Below, piece after piece: positions 1-12,477 of a stretch of DNA of 64,000 bases; position 1 is the first letter of the stretch; every line of letters begins with the position of its first letter. Where the stretch lies: the NCBI GenBank assembly GCA_949752735.1, contig OX457042.1:28093939-28157938 (forward strand). Reading direction: 5' to 3'. The notes under the pieces were generated by a model, which was not told where the DNA came from, made no database searches, and saw only the letters and a program-made list of their open reading frames with translations. Position numbers and translations under genes: made by a program. The stretch comes from Lumbricus terrestris (lineage: Eukaryota > Annelida > Clitellata > Crassiclitellata > Lumbricidae).

Positions 1-879
1 TCGCCCTCCTATTTTCTTCATGCTTTGGCCTGGCACTGCCTGACTACGAGCAGTGGTGGAGCTATATACTGTAGGTTTTTATGGGCGCTACGCCATTTGG
101 GATTCAAGTATACGGACCGTGATAGCTGACTCCGCCGCTGTTATACAATACAATACAATTAAGCATTTATACCGCGCTTTAACAAAACAAAGTCTTGCAC
201 AAGAATTCGGTATGTCTCTATCTGTCTGACAGTGTCAGTCTCAAGCTTAAATAGTGGAGGAGGGCGACACTAATCATCGCTGTTAGACCGTGATAGCTCA
301 AAGTTTAACTCTGTGAAGCGAGCTACCTTCGGGAAGCGAACCGCGGTCTATGCATGCACTCTCTTTGTCCAAGACGCAGCCTACGCTCTTACCGACGTAG
401 CTAAGTGGGCCAATAAGCAGGATGAAACAGATCAGTCTAAAATTTATATACCTGGATGATAATTAAAGACCAGTGTGAGCGCTGAGAACTGCTGGGCAGC
501 GATTGCTCATAAGTGTCAGCCGCTTCAAAACATCATGCTGTACAGATAGAGTAACCGTTCGTTGGAAGACGCGGTAACCGACATCGGAGATTCGATTACT
601 CGCGCCATTTCACCCGACGATGGCATTCCTGGACCAGCTGAGACTCTGTACGGAGGAAATAAACTTTTCCGTATTATAGCGTATACGACGGAACTTCAAG
701 GGGGTCAACGTGGACGCCGTCTTTGCACCTGGCCGGAGCAGTGCCAGGAACGGCGATCGTGAGGGTTCCACGGGCGACGGACGGGTGTCACGGGGTCACG
801 AGGACGCCGTGAAAATAGAACTAGTGATAAATGAATCTATAGATGATGTGATGATTAATGGAGAAGATGAAATATGGAA
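1..879. other. Non-genic flank; no gene supported
   Basis: No open frame here shows coding character. Around 146-215 the reverse strand reads like the 3' end of an L2/CR1-type LINE: a GCGC-TATAAAT-like stretch followed by an ATTGT-type tail, seen on the plus strand as an (ACAAT)n run at about 146-160. Comparable tails recur elsewhere in the window. The rest shows nothing I can name. Confidence 0.5.
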
Positions 880-944
880 AATGAAGAAGTAGAAGAAAAG
901 AAGAGGCAGACGAAGAGGATGAGGAGGAAGAGAGGAGGAATAGA

Positions 945-975
<31 letters not shown>

Positions 976-1246
976 GAAAGAGGAGGAAGAGATGAGGAAG
1001 AGTAGGAGTAAGAGGAGGAGGAAGAAGAGGAGGAAGAGTAGGAGTAGGAGAAAGATGAAGAAGAGGAGGAAGAGTAGGAGTAAGAGGAGGAGGAAGAGGA
1101 GGAGGAAGAGAAGCGGGAGGAAGAGGAGGAAGAGGAAGAGGAGGAGAAAGAGGAGGAGGAAGAGGAGGAAGAGGAGGAGGGAGAGGAGAAAGATGAAGAG
1201 TAGGAAGAGGAGGAAGAGGAGGAGGAAGAGGAGGAGGAAGAGAAGC

Positions 1247-1277
<31 letters not shown>

Positions 1278-1420
1278 GAAAGAGTAGGAGGAAAAGAAGG
1301 AGGGAGAGGAGGAAGAAGAGGAGGAGGGAGAGGAGAGAGATGAAGAGTAGGAAGAGGAGGAAGAGGAGGAGGAAGAGGAGGAGGAAGAGAAGCAGGAGGA
1401 AGAGGAGGAGGAAGAGAAGC

Positions 1421-1451
<31 letters not shown>

Positions 1452-1566
1452 GAAAGAGTAGGAGGAAAATAAGGAGGGAGAGGAGGAAGAAGAGGAGGAG
1501 GAAGAGGAGGAGGAAGAGAGGAGGAAGAGGAGGAGGAAGAGGAGGGAGGATAGATGTAGAAGGGAG
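880..1566. repeat. Polypurine (GGA/GAA)n tract, left part
   Basis: Almost 700 bases of nearly uninterrupted purine on the plus strand, built from GGA, GAA and GAGG words. Long Arg/Lys-rich plus-strand and Ser-rich minus-strand frames cross it, but they are low-complexity artefacts. The tract resumes at 2606 after the piggyBac-like insertion, so the two halves were one block. Such tracts can adopt triplex (H-DNA) structures; that is general knowledge, not shown here. Confidence 0.85.
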
Positions 1567-1570
1567 TTAA

Positions 1571-2601
1571 CCCTCATCCGAACAAGGGGGGGTCTGGCCA
1601 GACCCCCCTCCATATATTTGCTGCATAACGTTTTTAGGAGTGATATCTTCTCAGATTGCTTTTATGACTTTGTTCCTATATTAATGAGCTACAATTAGCA
1701 CCTCTAAACGACCAAATCGATTGAGTGATATGGAAGTTATGAAGATAATACTGGCCGAGACTACAATGATGACAGTTTGGACAGTGGGAGCAACGATAAA
1801 GAATGTGAATATGAAGAGATGCCAATGCCTGAAGAAAAACCTTCAGGTGTTTCTTATGATGAAAACAATGTAAAATTGAAGATGATGATAAACACGATGA
1901 TGAGACTGGATCTGATAGTGAAGATAATGATGACGAAATTGTCTATACTATTGAAGCCGAGATACCAAAATTATAGGCTAAATACAAGTAAAGATCCGCG
2001 ATCAAAAGCAATGCCAGGACGACGTGCTCTGTTGCACAATGCAGTAAAAGAAGATTCGGAATAAAATAATACGGATACATTGAGAATACAAGATAGTTTT
2101 GACAGCATTGTAACAGCCGAGATGAAAGACATCATCATTCGACATACAAACCCGAAAGCAACAGCTAATGGACTATGTACGATAAGCTTACATGTTTACA
2201 TTTTAGGTTTAGTCCTATTCCATTATTTGTTATGGATATTTTCTAGAAAACAGTCATACTGACTCTTATCACAAGAGCATTCAGTACTAATTTTACTAAT
2301 ATTATGGTTTCTTTATTTTGTATTTCAAATTTTATACATAGACTAATATTGCGACGATGAGCATGTATGACAAACCGTGACAATTAATGTAACTAAACAT
2401 TTAATTTCAAATTCATCATAAAACTTATTTATATTGCATAAAGAGACTGATACATTGTTATTTTGAGTTACTCTGATATCATCTTACAAAATTGGCACAT
2501 AAAAATTACTATTTCCTATGAAAAACTCACATTAAACCGGGGGGTCTGGCCAGACCCCCCTTGTCCAAATTAAGTTGCATTTTAGCTTGTTCGGATGAGG
2601 G
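1571..2601. mobile_element. piggyBac-like element, internally deleted (about 1.03 kb)
   Basis: The element is flanked on both sides by TTAA (1567-1570 and 2602-2605), the piggyBac-superfamily target duplication. Its ends are inverted copies starting CCCTCATCCGAACAAG. Next to the left end, and 41 bp inside the right end, lies a perfect 22-bp palindrome with six-base G and C arms around TCTGGCCAGA (1587-1608 and 2539-2560). The interior is AT-rich with an acidic frame and a short piggyBac-transposase-like piece, but no full transposase, so it is non-autonomous. It interrupts a polypurine tract, which makes both edges sharp. Confidence 0.8.
1777..2262 (+). pseudogene. piggyBac-type transposase N-terminal remnant
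   Basis: Broken frames inside the element. One is rich in Asp, Glu and Met like the acidic N-terminus of piggyBac-type transposases. A second, from about 2080, contains SIVTAEMKDIIIRHTN, which resembles the segment that opens the DDE_Tnp_1_7 domain. Stop codons and frame changes separate them, and the DDD catalytic core is absent, so no transposase can be made. The family call rests on this short stretch plus the TTAA ends and is moderate. Confidence 0.45.
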
Positions 2602-2605
2602 TTAA

Positions 2606-3012
2606 GAGAGGATGTGGAGCAAGAACAAGAAGAAGACGAGGAGGAGAAAGAGGAGAGGGAGGAGGGAAAAGGTGGAAGAGAAGGAAGTCGAAGAAAATGG
2701 AAGAGGAAAAGAAAGGAGAGTATATAAGAACAAGTGGGATAACGAGGAGAAGAATAAGGAGGAGGAGCAAGAAGAGGAGGAGAAGGCAGATGAGATGGAG
2801 GAGCAGGAGGAGGAAGAAGAAGAAGAAGAAGAGGAAAAGGACGAGGGGTAAGGGAAGGAGGAAGAAGTTTAGGAAGAAGAACAGGAAGCAGAAGAGGAAG
2901 AGAATGGAGAGCAAGAGCAAGTGGAAGATAAGGAGGCAGAGGATGCGGAGAAGGAAAGTGGAGTTGAAGAGGAAGATGAGAAGGTAGAGGAAAAGGAGGA
3001 AGAAGAAGAACC
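2606..3012. repeat. Polypurine tract, right part
   Basis: Continuation of the purine block interrupted by the piggyBac-like element. The Arg/Lys/Glu-rich plus-strand frames and Leu/Phe/Ser-rich minus-strand frames are composition artefacts. A short (TA)n run follows at about 3112-3135. Confidence 0.8.
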
Positions 3013-3469
3013 TATATATACGGTCTGAATTCTTCCATGGGTGCGAGGTACTAGATACTTCTTTCTCTCTGGTCTAATTCCCACCCAAGGCTGGCAAGGG
3101 AGTGAGCGCCAACATATATATATATATATATATATAGAACCCTTTTTATATCAGACACATGTCATTTAGTCATCAGAAACAGGGTTCAGCTGTAGTTGAT
3201 TCTATTGTGTCGCATTACAATGTAAGTGAACTGTTTTGTATTGAATAGCTTCACAATGCATCGTATTCTGTAACATGTATTGTATACTATACGCATCACT
3301 TTCGTCCACATATTATTATATGGTTCGGTTAACTGATTGTATTGTTCAGTGAGTTGATTTTGCTTTGAGGTCGCCAGTCAAGCAGCTAAATGAACCACTC
3401 GACCTTGTCGATGCGCGTATGTTGTTCAAAAAGGCGCTATAGAAGCTCCAATATTCTTCCTTGCACACA

Positions 3470-3745
3470 TAGGGCCTACACAAGCTAGGGAATGAGCTAG
3501 GACTGCCTTAGCTAAAATGCGTACCTTTGCTCTCATTGGCCCGGCATTGTGGAACCAGCTTTCTCCTTCAACGCGTTCTTCCATATTAACTGGTGGGCGC
3601 CTCTTTTCGGTGTCTCAAGACTACTTTTTTCTCTCTTGCCTCTTGGTCTAACGTACTGGGAGCGCCTCTGATTGGTGTGCACTGTGAGAGGCGCTTTATA
3701 AATGTATAAATACAGTACAATACAATACAATACAATACACAAGTC
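3470..3745 (+). mobile_element. LINE 3' end (L2/CR1-like) with (ACAAT)n tail
   Basis: A plus-strand frame contains an ALWNQL-type motif followed by a short basic stretch, as at the C-terminus of L2/CR1/Jockey-type reverse transcriptases. It is followed by GAGAGGCGCTTTATAAATGT and a run of ACAAT repeats. Heavily 5' truncated, with no reverse transcriptase core. Related GCGC-TATA tails occur near 18880, 30220 and 56200. Confidence 0.55.
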
Positions 3746-6700
3746 TAATGCTAACAGCAGTGATAAATTCTCAGACGCAAATACATCGGTTTTCATGTGG
3801 CTCCACCCATGTGAGAAAAGACCGGCGCCGCATGGGTTCACGCACCTGCAACTCTGTTACGCACCCCCGTTGCGTCACTTTCCCCTCTATAACCCGACAC
3901 CTCGCCCGAAGAGAGCCAACAAAAGTGCTCAGCCCTCCTACGGTGAGCTGCCCGTTAGGTTCTCGTTGCGACTAACGGTACCAAACGCTTTGCTTTTGTA
4001 GAAGACGACGAAACGATGACAGTGTCAAACGCCTGATTGATATCTCACCCTTTATGATTCTGCTACATGCTACTTGAGGAGCAAATACTTTGAGGCTGGC
4101 TGAGCGCTACAGATCAGCGCCGGTAAGAGGTAGATTCCTGCTTTGAAGACTCAAGTGGTCTGACATCAGAGACTAGTGTGGCTATTATATAGGTCGTGTT
4201 TTCGTCTCCAGCTTCAAAAGGAGCTTGGAGTATTTGAGAAAGGTTTTTAAACGGAATAGGTCATTGGGGCATGTTTTTGCTGTGTGTATACATATGATAC
4301 AATACATTGAAATGCGATAAATACAACGCATGGGACTGAATAGAGTGCAGTACAGTGATATTTAATACAGCTCAATTGATTTAAACTGCGGAACAACATG
4401 CTGCTAAAATAGACAAGTGATACAATCAGGCGGCCCAATATGTAGTGTAATAAAACAGACGGCTACACTTTGTCTGGCTATATTTCTAATTTAATATCGA
4501 ATTTAACATAAAGGTTTACTCCTGTAGCGTCCTATCCATTACGTTGGTAAAAAATGTATGTTGCATTAATTTTTTTGTCTAGTACCAGGCAGCAAGATTT
4601 CAGAAACATGAGCATCAATGTTACCGTACATTGCTTCTAAAGTCTAGTTTTCTATGGATGACCACATTAATATCTGGTACATGGGAGACCCGAACCATAC
4701 CACATACCGTATTATGGGTCACATTAGTGCACGTTGTTGTAAACAAACTGTTGCAGTAATGTCTAGCTATGAATCATTTGGACATTTTCACATTTCTATA
4801 TAATATAATTTATTGAGTGTGTACTTTTATGTCCATTTTAATTTTGAATTTTTAGTATCATGTTATGATGTGCTCTGACACATTTTAATGCATTGCATTA
4901 TTTCAGGGCCGATAAATTGTCTCGCATTGTATTGCATTGAATGTGCATTCAACTATATCATGCATTGTTTTCAAACAGCAGCTTATTGCACTGTATAAAC
5001 TGCATTGTACTCTTATAATTGCAGTGTATAAATTGCATTGTACACTTTTGTTCATATTATATTCTCTTGTGTTGTGTTGTATCAAAGTGCAATACACATT
5101 TTTCTAGTACAACGTACTAACAACACAATTGTCTGTTATTCTCAGACACGAGCCTGAGAGCGCCGTTGCGTTTACACATTCTAGGACAGTTGAGTAATTG
5201 ATTTGATGGCGACTGTGTTTATCTGCGCAGTCGATCGGAATTCTTCTGTTTTTACACTTGATTCTTAACCTATCTGTGAATTGACGGTAACACGTCTTGC
5301 AAGGAAGAAAGGAGCTTCTGTCTGACTGACGGGGCGGTGGCTGCGTCTATTGTGCTAGAACCATTACTCATACTACTACTGCGACGTGAATGATGATGAG
5401 GCATTAATTTCGTTCGCTAGCTGTCATGTCACAAACCGTCGTTATCGTTGTTTTGATCTCTTCGTCCAAAATCGTCGTCGTCTGAGCGGGTGGCAGTGTG
5501 ACAAAGGGTCTGGGTTTTTTATGACTCAATGTCTGGGATTGAGATTCTGGAGCGCCTTCGTTAGAGACTTGGACTATGGCTCAGTCCAATAGGGTTGTTC
5601 TACTTGGAAGCGAGCATCGATTGCGGCTCTGAGTATTGCGGCCTTGAATTGGTGCGATTCAAATACTAATCGGTTGATCGATCGACTGGTTGATTGGTTG
5701 GTTGATTGGCTGATTTATTGATTGATTGGTGCGTTGATTGATTGATTGATTAATTGATTGTGCATTTAGATAATGTTGCCCTTTGGAAGCTTTTTGATAA
5801 GGTTAGAGATTTGGATAAGTTTAATTAGGATGTATTGTATTAGATTAGATTAGATTAGATTAAATTAGATCAGATGGGGTTCAGCGGGATTTGATTGAAT
5901 AAAGATAAGACCAAATCTCATATCGTTAGCGTGGATTACATGGTAAGGCTATTCATGTGCTGTTCCAGTTTCTGTATTGATGTCTATCAGCCAAAAGATT
6001 CCTCGTCGGTCAGATATGGACGAGCAGGGGGGGATTGGCTCGGATTGCACCTTCAAGCAGTAAAAACTTAACTGAAAATCAGTCGAACTCTATTGAATTG
6101 CACTCAGTCTGATTCAGTTGGATAATATTCGAATAAACTGGATGGAAATGTTTGAACGGTATAGAACTTAAATGGACAACACAGAACTCCATAATATTAC
6201 AACTACGCTTCAAAGAGGCCTTAACTAAGTGATAGTAAATGGTAGATCATAGATGGATAAGATTCAACTAAACTGGATTCAACTTGACAAAAATTCGTGC
6301 CGACCAATGTTAGGATTCCCTAGACGGCGCCACTCTAACGCAGTATTTAAGCTTCACCGCATCAGCTCTTTTCACCAGGTGGCGACAAGCCATACAACGC
6401 ACGCTGTATGCGGGCTCGTACTACGTAAATTTTATGCAAGAGATGTAATAATACAAGCCGGTGACACGAAACGGAGTATCCCCCTGAAAGCTATCCGGGG
6501 GGATGAATTAATCTATCCCCCCGGATGGAATTAACCGATCTATACTATCCGAGGGGATAAATCATTCTATCCCCTTTTTTGAAAAATGCGCATAATAAAA
6601 AAAAGTTATGCTGTAATCAAAATTTAAAGCGACTCTAATTGTTTTAAGTGTCCTAAGCAATGCTCAGACAAAGGCAATTCGAATTTATTTAGTGACTCTG

Positions 6701-7515
6701 AGTGTTCTTAAGTGTTTTAAAAGTTTTAAGTGCTCTAAAAACAGGGCAAAAGAAATTATATAGTAAGAATAAACATACTTGTTAGTGTCGTTGTTCAACA
6801 CAAAGCAGATGAAAATTAATTTGCCCAAAAAAATTCAAGCGGTAGCGGTTTTTCGACTTTTTTTAATTTGGGGGATACAATTAATACGGGGGATACTCTA
6901 TTTCGTGACACCGGACTTTAGTGTTCAGTTACTTTACATTGCAAGACAAGCCACCAGTGTACGCATGAATGAATGTATGAATGTGTATGTATGATTTTTG
7001 CATGCGTATTCGTTTGCATTGAAATTCCCTCTTTGTATCTGGTTGCATATGCAAAAAGTACACAATACATATATCCTATACTAGCTGTACCCGGCCACGC
7101 GTTGCTGTGGCTGAAAGGACTCTCCCTCCCACCCTCCCTCCCACCCTCCCACCCTCCCACCCTCCCCTCCCGCTCGTATTGTTGTGTGAAAATTTGAAAG
7201 CAATAGGTGAAGAAGTTTCCGAGATCGTTGATTTTGTAGAAAGCTATAAATGCGCTATAAAAGGCCGCACGTTATAAATAGGCCGCATTGTAAGCAACGT
7301 GGGATGGAAATTGAAATCGGAATCGCTGGAGTGGAATTAAAAGTTGTGTTTTTGGTCGTAAAAATTGCGCTTTTTCCCAAAAGGCATTATATCAACCCGC
7401 TTATGTTCGAATGGAAGGTTTTGGTAAAATTTTCGAAGCAATCGGTCAAGAACTTTCAGAGATCGGTGGTAACAAACAGGAACGTTTTACATTTTGATTT
7501 ATATAGATGTGTGTA
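3746..7515. other. Non-genic region; short repeats and one hairpin
   Basis: No gene is supported. Visible items: repeated AATTGCAGTGTATA-like words around 4970-5060; a TTGATTGATTGG run near 5690-5760; a short (TAGAT)n run near 5850; and a perfect 12-bp inverted repeat ATCCGGGGGGAT / ATCCCCCCGGAT with a 10-base loop at 6493-6526. A CTAGCTGTACCCGGCCACGC motif near 7081 reads like the end of a dispersed repeat but could not be assigned. Confidence 0.5.
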
Positions 7516-7727
7516 CATACATACATACATACATACATACATACATACATACATACATACATACATACATACATACATACATACATACATACATACATAC
7601 ATACATACATACATACACACACATACATACATACATACATACATACATACATACATACATACATACACACATACATACATACACACCCACACACACACAC
7701 ATACATACATACATACATACACACATA
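7516..7727. repeat. (CATA)n microsatellite
   Basis: About 210 bases of tetranucleotide repeat with CACA interruptions. Every long frame across it (IHTY on plus, VCMY on minus) is a repeat artefact. Confidence 0.95.
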
Positions 7728-8165
7728 GGCTTGCACCATGCCTAATATGAGCAATGCAGAATCACCAAGAAATTCACACAGACTGCCCCCTCCCTCCATT
7801 ATTGGTCGTCAACAGCGAAAGTCAAAGGTCATAGGTTAGGGTCGTGTGCTTGGCAGGCTGTAAGTGGTTTGAAAAAATTGTCAGGTCTCTTTGGGCCAGA
7901 GGGTGCTGGATATCATTATTTATTCAAGAGTCAAGCAATGAATCCCGGGTCTCACCGGACATACCCGGCTCACTTTCAGCCATGGTGTTTGGGTTTGTTG
8001 ACATGACGTTAAACATCTTCTATATACATGTATGTGGGCAAATGGGGCGAATTGTGGGGTGGGGGTGCAACGGAGCGGAGAGTTATGTGAACAGAGGGAG
8101 AGCTTCCTACATGAAGAAGTGTTGACCGGATTGTAAATACAATTTAGCGATTAGATCAGACATTT
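7728..8165. other. Spacer, nothing recognised
   Basis: Unique-looking sequence between two microsatellites, without a coding signal or RNA gene I can support. Confidence 0.4.
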
Positions 8166-8772
8166 TGGGTTCTGCGAAGAAGGGGAAGAAGAAGAAGGGG
8201 GAGAAGAAGAAGAAGAAGAAGAAGAAGAAAAAGAAGAAGGATGGAGTGAAAATAAGAAGAGGAAGGAGGTGGATGGATGAATGGTTGGAAGGATGGATGG
8301 ATGGATAGATGGATGGATTGATGGATGAGGACAAATTGATGGATGCATGACTGGATGGATAGATGAATGGATGGATGGATGGATGGATGGATGGATGGAT
8401 GGTTGGATGGATGGAAGGGTGGGTGGATGGATGGATTGATTGAATGATGGATGGATGAGACAAATGGATGGCTGGATAGATAGATGAATGGATGGTTGGA
8501 TGGATGGATGGAAGGGTGGGTGGATGGGTGGATTGATTGAATGATGGATGGATGGATGGATGGATTGATTGATTGAATGATGGATGGATGGATGGATGGA
8601 TGGGACAAATGGATGGATGGATAGATGGATGGATGGAAGGGTGGATGGATGGATGGGTTGATCGATTGATGGATGGATGGATGGATGAATGGATGGATTG
8701 ATGGATGGATGTTACAAATAAATGGGTGAATGAATGGATAGATGGGCGGATGGATGAATGGATGGATGGATG
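8166..8772. repeat. (GAA)n then (GGAT)n microsatellite
   Basis: A purine-rich GAA/GAAG stretch to about 8265 runs into roughly 500 bases of degenerate GGAT repeat. Frames of the PSIHPS type on the minus strand are artefacts. Confidence 0.9.
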
Positions 8773-10458
8773 TTTATTCGTCGTTGCCTCGCCGCATTTC
8801 ACCTTATCAGGTAGCTCCGTTTTATATCATGTTACCATAACAACATGACTTGCCTTCGATCCTTAACTTTACCTCATCACGTCAAGCACCGCATCACGTC
8901 AAGCACCTGCTTTCCTAATGACGTCAACTCGTGACATCTTCTTGATTACACCGAGGCTTTGTTTTCTGTTCCGATGAGGATCGTGGCCCCTTCCACATGT
9001 GCTAGTAGAAGCGGTGGCTGTGAAAAAGGTTGCCGTGACATGATCTGTGTGGAGCTGTCTTTCGCGGAAAAGGTTACGAAGAGACGAGTGCTGCAAAGGG
9101 TTAAGTATTCAGGTGGCTGTCGACTGGCATTTGAGAAGGGAAGGGGTAGGCTGACGAGAAGGGAGAGTCAGGAGAAGTGTGTAAAAAAAGAGGGAAGAGA
9201 AAAAGAGAGATAGTACGTGGAAAGAGTGAAAGAGGGAATAAGAAGAAGAAGAGGAAGAGGAGGAGGAGGAATAGAAGGAGTCGCAAATGTATGAGGAATA
9301 GCGGAGTATTTGGAGGATTATAGGAGCATGCAGGAAGAGAAAGTGAAGGAGTAGGAGATAGGGGGAAAGCAGCAGCGAATGAGAATGAGAAATCGAGAAT
9401 GGGAGAAGATGGGAAAGGAGGGAGAAAGAGTTGGAGAAGAAAGAAGCGGAATGAGGGCGAAAGAGTGAGAAGAGGAGGAGGAGGAGTAGGAGGAGAGAAA
9501 GCGTAGCAAATAATGAGAATAATAGAGGAGTTCGAGTAGAAGCAGGAAAAAAGGTGGAGGAAGACAAAAAATAGGAGGAGATAAGGAGGAATCTAGAAAA
9601 ACAGCAGAAAACGAGAAACTGAGGAAGGAAGTAGGCCAAGTACATGTAGGAGGATGAGAATAGAGATGACGAAGCGACGAGGGAGGAACAGCGAAGCATG
9701 GTCAGGAGAGAATGAAGAGGAGGAAGTAATTAAACGACAGATTTCGATGTCACAGAGAAGAAGCAGAGGACTGTTTGCCTTTGTTGGCGGAGGACTAGTT
9801 TATCAGAGCAACAGCAGATGGTTTCGTCAGTCGTTCTTCCACTGCCAACGACCATGGGTCTAAGACGATCGACAATCTCCACACCCCACTCTTTGTCCAT
9901 TCAGAAGCGAAAGTATCGCTGTCTAGTCCATCTCTAAGGTCGCGAGAAAGTTCCACAATCGCACTCGTTACGATACGATTCGATAGGATATGGGCGGCGC
10001 ACGGAAGACTGGGTGAGTCGCGTAAGTTGGGTTGAGTCTTATATATTTCAGTATATAAGTCTGTGTGTTTGTTTGTTTGTTTGTTAGATGAACACGGCCA
10101 CAATTTTGAAGCAATCGACCCCAATCCTTCGCAGGGGGTCGGGGTGGACCCTTAGGAGGACACAGGGGGTTCGCGATCCAAAAATCTCACCTTTTCCCGA
10201 GTTTGGAACATTTTCAATTTCGGCCACAGTTAACGCAGTATTTACATCGCCCATCGACTTTCAACGCGAACTCATAGATTTTTGACGTCATCACTTCTTA
10301 ACGTCATTTGTCGCTGAAGACCGATCTTATAGCGCGTGTTTTCGCACAAATAATAAAGCACTGATTATATTATATGAACAGTTGATCGGAAGTTATAAGA
10401 CAAGATAATGGCAATAGATACCGATAATTTATTAATCTAGGGAGGAAAGGAGGGAAGG
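8773..10458. other. Non-genic; includes a purine-rich tract 9130-9720
   Basis: From about 9130 to 9720 the plus strand is strongly purine-biased (AGGAGGA, GAAGAGAA words) but less regular than the tract at 880. Around 10020-10085 there is a (GTTT)n stretch. No gene or RNA feature is supported. Confidence 0.5.
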
Positions 10459-10499
10459 AGAGACAGAGACAGACAGAGACAGACCAAGAGAGAGAGAGA

Positions 10500-10572
<73 letters not shown>

Positions 10573-10600
10573 AGATTAGAGAAACAGAGACAGAGTGCAA
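10459..10600. repeat. (GA)n microsatellite with GACA edges
   Basis: A pure GA run of about 60-70 bases centred near 10530, flanked by GAGACAGACA words. Confidence 0.9.
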
Positions 10601-11165
10601 TGAGTCAGACAAGCAGATAGAGAGTGTGAGTGAGTTAAAGACCTGTCTGTCTGTCTCTCTCTTTGCATAGTATCTCTGGTAACCGATGTCTGATCTTTCC
10701 TTGATAAACCCTTTCATACGACAATGCTCTTCATTTTGGGGAGATCGAGACAGAGACAGACAGACAGACACGGACACAGACACGGTCAGGAAGACGGTAT
10801 TTTAAAGGATACTTGTATAGGCCCATATCTGTATAATATCATACAATCCTATACTACATGAGGGTCGTTCCGCCTTCGAGTGGATGATTAGTTATACGAG
10901 AGAGGGCGCTCCGGAGTGGCTCTCTAGTACAAGTACACCAGCTAATACATACTTGCTGCCATTTCCGGGACGGGATCCGGGACAAATGTTCCCACCAAAG
11001 GTCGAGTTCCGAGTCATCCCTTGCAATTCATTTGGTCCTTGGAGAGGACTATGAGTGGTGCTACATAAATGTTCGATTACGCAAAAGATGACCAGAAGGG
11101 TCATAGACCAATCTATAGAAAACTATTGAACACGATAGACACAATTTTATATTCAATGGAATCGA
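10601..11165. other. Spacer, nothing recognised
   Basis: No coding, RNA or transposon signal could be supported. Confidence 0.4.
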
Positions 11166-11440
11166 GTAATATTGTATTGTATTGCATTGCATTGTATGGA
11201 ATTGTATTGCATTGTATGGAATTGTATTGCATTGTATGGAATTGTATTGCATTGTATGGAATTGTATTGCATTGTATGGAATTGTATTGCATTGTATGGA
11301 ATTGTATTGCATTGTATGGAATTTTATTGCATTGTATGGAATTGCATTGCATTGTATGGAATTGTATTGCATTGTATGGAATTTTATTGCATTGTATGGA
11401 ATTGTATTGCATTGTATGGAATTGTATTGTATTGAATTGA
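11166..11440. repeat. 20-bp minisatellite, about 13 copies
   Basis: Highly homogeneous tandem copies of ATTGTATTGCATTGTATGGA, with point variants in a few units (a T in place of G in two, GC in place of GT in one). Because the unit is 20 bp, all frames stay open and give YCIVWN-type artefact peptides. The near identity of units suggests recent expansion. Confidence 0.95.
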
Positions 11441-12369
11441 ATTATGTCAGGGCTTTTTTATCGTGCAGTTCTTCTTGGCAAAATCTGCATTTCTCAAAGG
11501 AATTGTGCAGTTGTAGAAGCACCTCTGTGCAGATGTATAGAAAGAGTATAACAATGGCATTGCAGGGCTGTTTTTAAGGAATTATTAGAGCTGCACATTG
11601 CACAACCCCTTCTTTTCTTTCCCATCCTCCACAGTAAATTACTCCCAAACGGAGGAGAATTACCCTTTTTAGCCAGTTTTAACTGTACAAAAGTGCTTCT
11701 ACAACTGCACAAATCCGTTTAGAACTGCACATTTTGTGTACAACTGCACGTTAAAAAAAGCCCTGTGGCATTGTCATCCGATTGGGTGTAATTAAGAGGC
11801 CTACCATGGAGGATTGGAAGGGAAGGGAAGGGTTGTGCAGTTCTAAATATTCATTAAAAAGTATTAATTTAATCTTGAGTCAAAATTCTACAACTTTGTT
11901 ATTCACGCTAACCGGGTTTCTTGTAGATGCTTCAGCCAATTTCTCACCGTGTTCAGTCCGACTGAGCTTTCGAAACATATAGCCTATATACAGGCTTACA
12001 AGCAGCCCTTGTATTCGTTTCTCGAATCTTTGGAATGGATTTGTCGAGTTTTTGTTCTAATTTATCAAAAATGTGACAGAAATCTTGCGACTTCTTGCCA
12101 TATCTACATTAACTCATATTCTCCGATTTCTTGCAAGACTTTTGTCACACAAACTTCTTAAGATTACTCTCTCAAATTTCATACTTGATACAATCTCAAC
12201 TAAGCACGCTCCAAAAAGCCCCCAATATTCTCCTATGATTCCTATCTGCAACATAATTTTATCTCAACTTCTTTAAATCGTGCTCCTTATTGTATTGTGG
12301 CCTGTTCTCGCAAGTTTTAGCATTCTCGTTCATTTCTCGCTATAGATAATCAATTAATCATGTATGCAG
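11441..12369. other. AT-rich spacer, nothing recognised
   Basis: Contains short inverted echoes of a GTGCAGTT word around 11465-11720 (GTGCAGTTCT, AGAACTGCAC), which may be remnants of an inverted-repeat element. No gene is supported. Confidence 0.4.
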
Positions 12370-12459
12370 CAATTATTGTCATGGAAACTCTGCTCCAGCG
12401 GATCCAGCGCACATGCGCCGCATCCGGAGGCAGAGTGGAGTGTGGAGACCTGCTGGAGG
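12370..12459 (+). CDS. Candidate upstream exon of the mucin-CCP gene
   Basis: A 90-base open segment bounded by TATGCAG at its 5' edge and GTAAGG at its 3' edge. It would enter and leave in phase 1, the phase the first mucin exon requires. The encoded peptide contains RTCAASGGRVECGDLLEG with two cysteines and matches no domain I know. It lies about 770 bp upstream of the mucin exon, just before the N gap. The GT-AG borders and phase match are seen; membership of the host gene is inference and could be chance. Confidence 0.3.
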
Positions 12460-12477
12460 GTAAGGTCCTAAGGTCAA

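Noticed and set aside
855..1613. 252-residue Ser-rich minus frame and Arg/Lys-rich plus frame
   Set aside because: Low-complexity translation of the polypurine tract.
7446..7799. Long frames of IHTY and VCMY repeats on both strands (also at 42941-43816)
   Set aside because: Pure translation of the (CATA)n microsatellite; open in several frames at once.
8107..8802. 231-residue PSIHPSIHP frame on minus
   Set aside because: Product of degenerate GGAT repeats, with no start context and no domain.
11069..11440. 123-residue YCIVWN frame
   Set aside because: Twenty-base minisatellite open in all frames.
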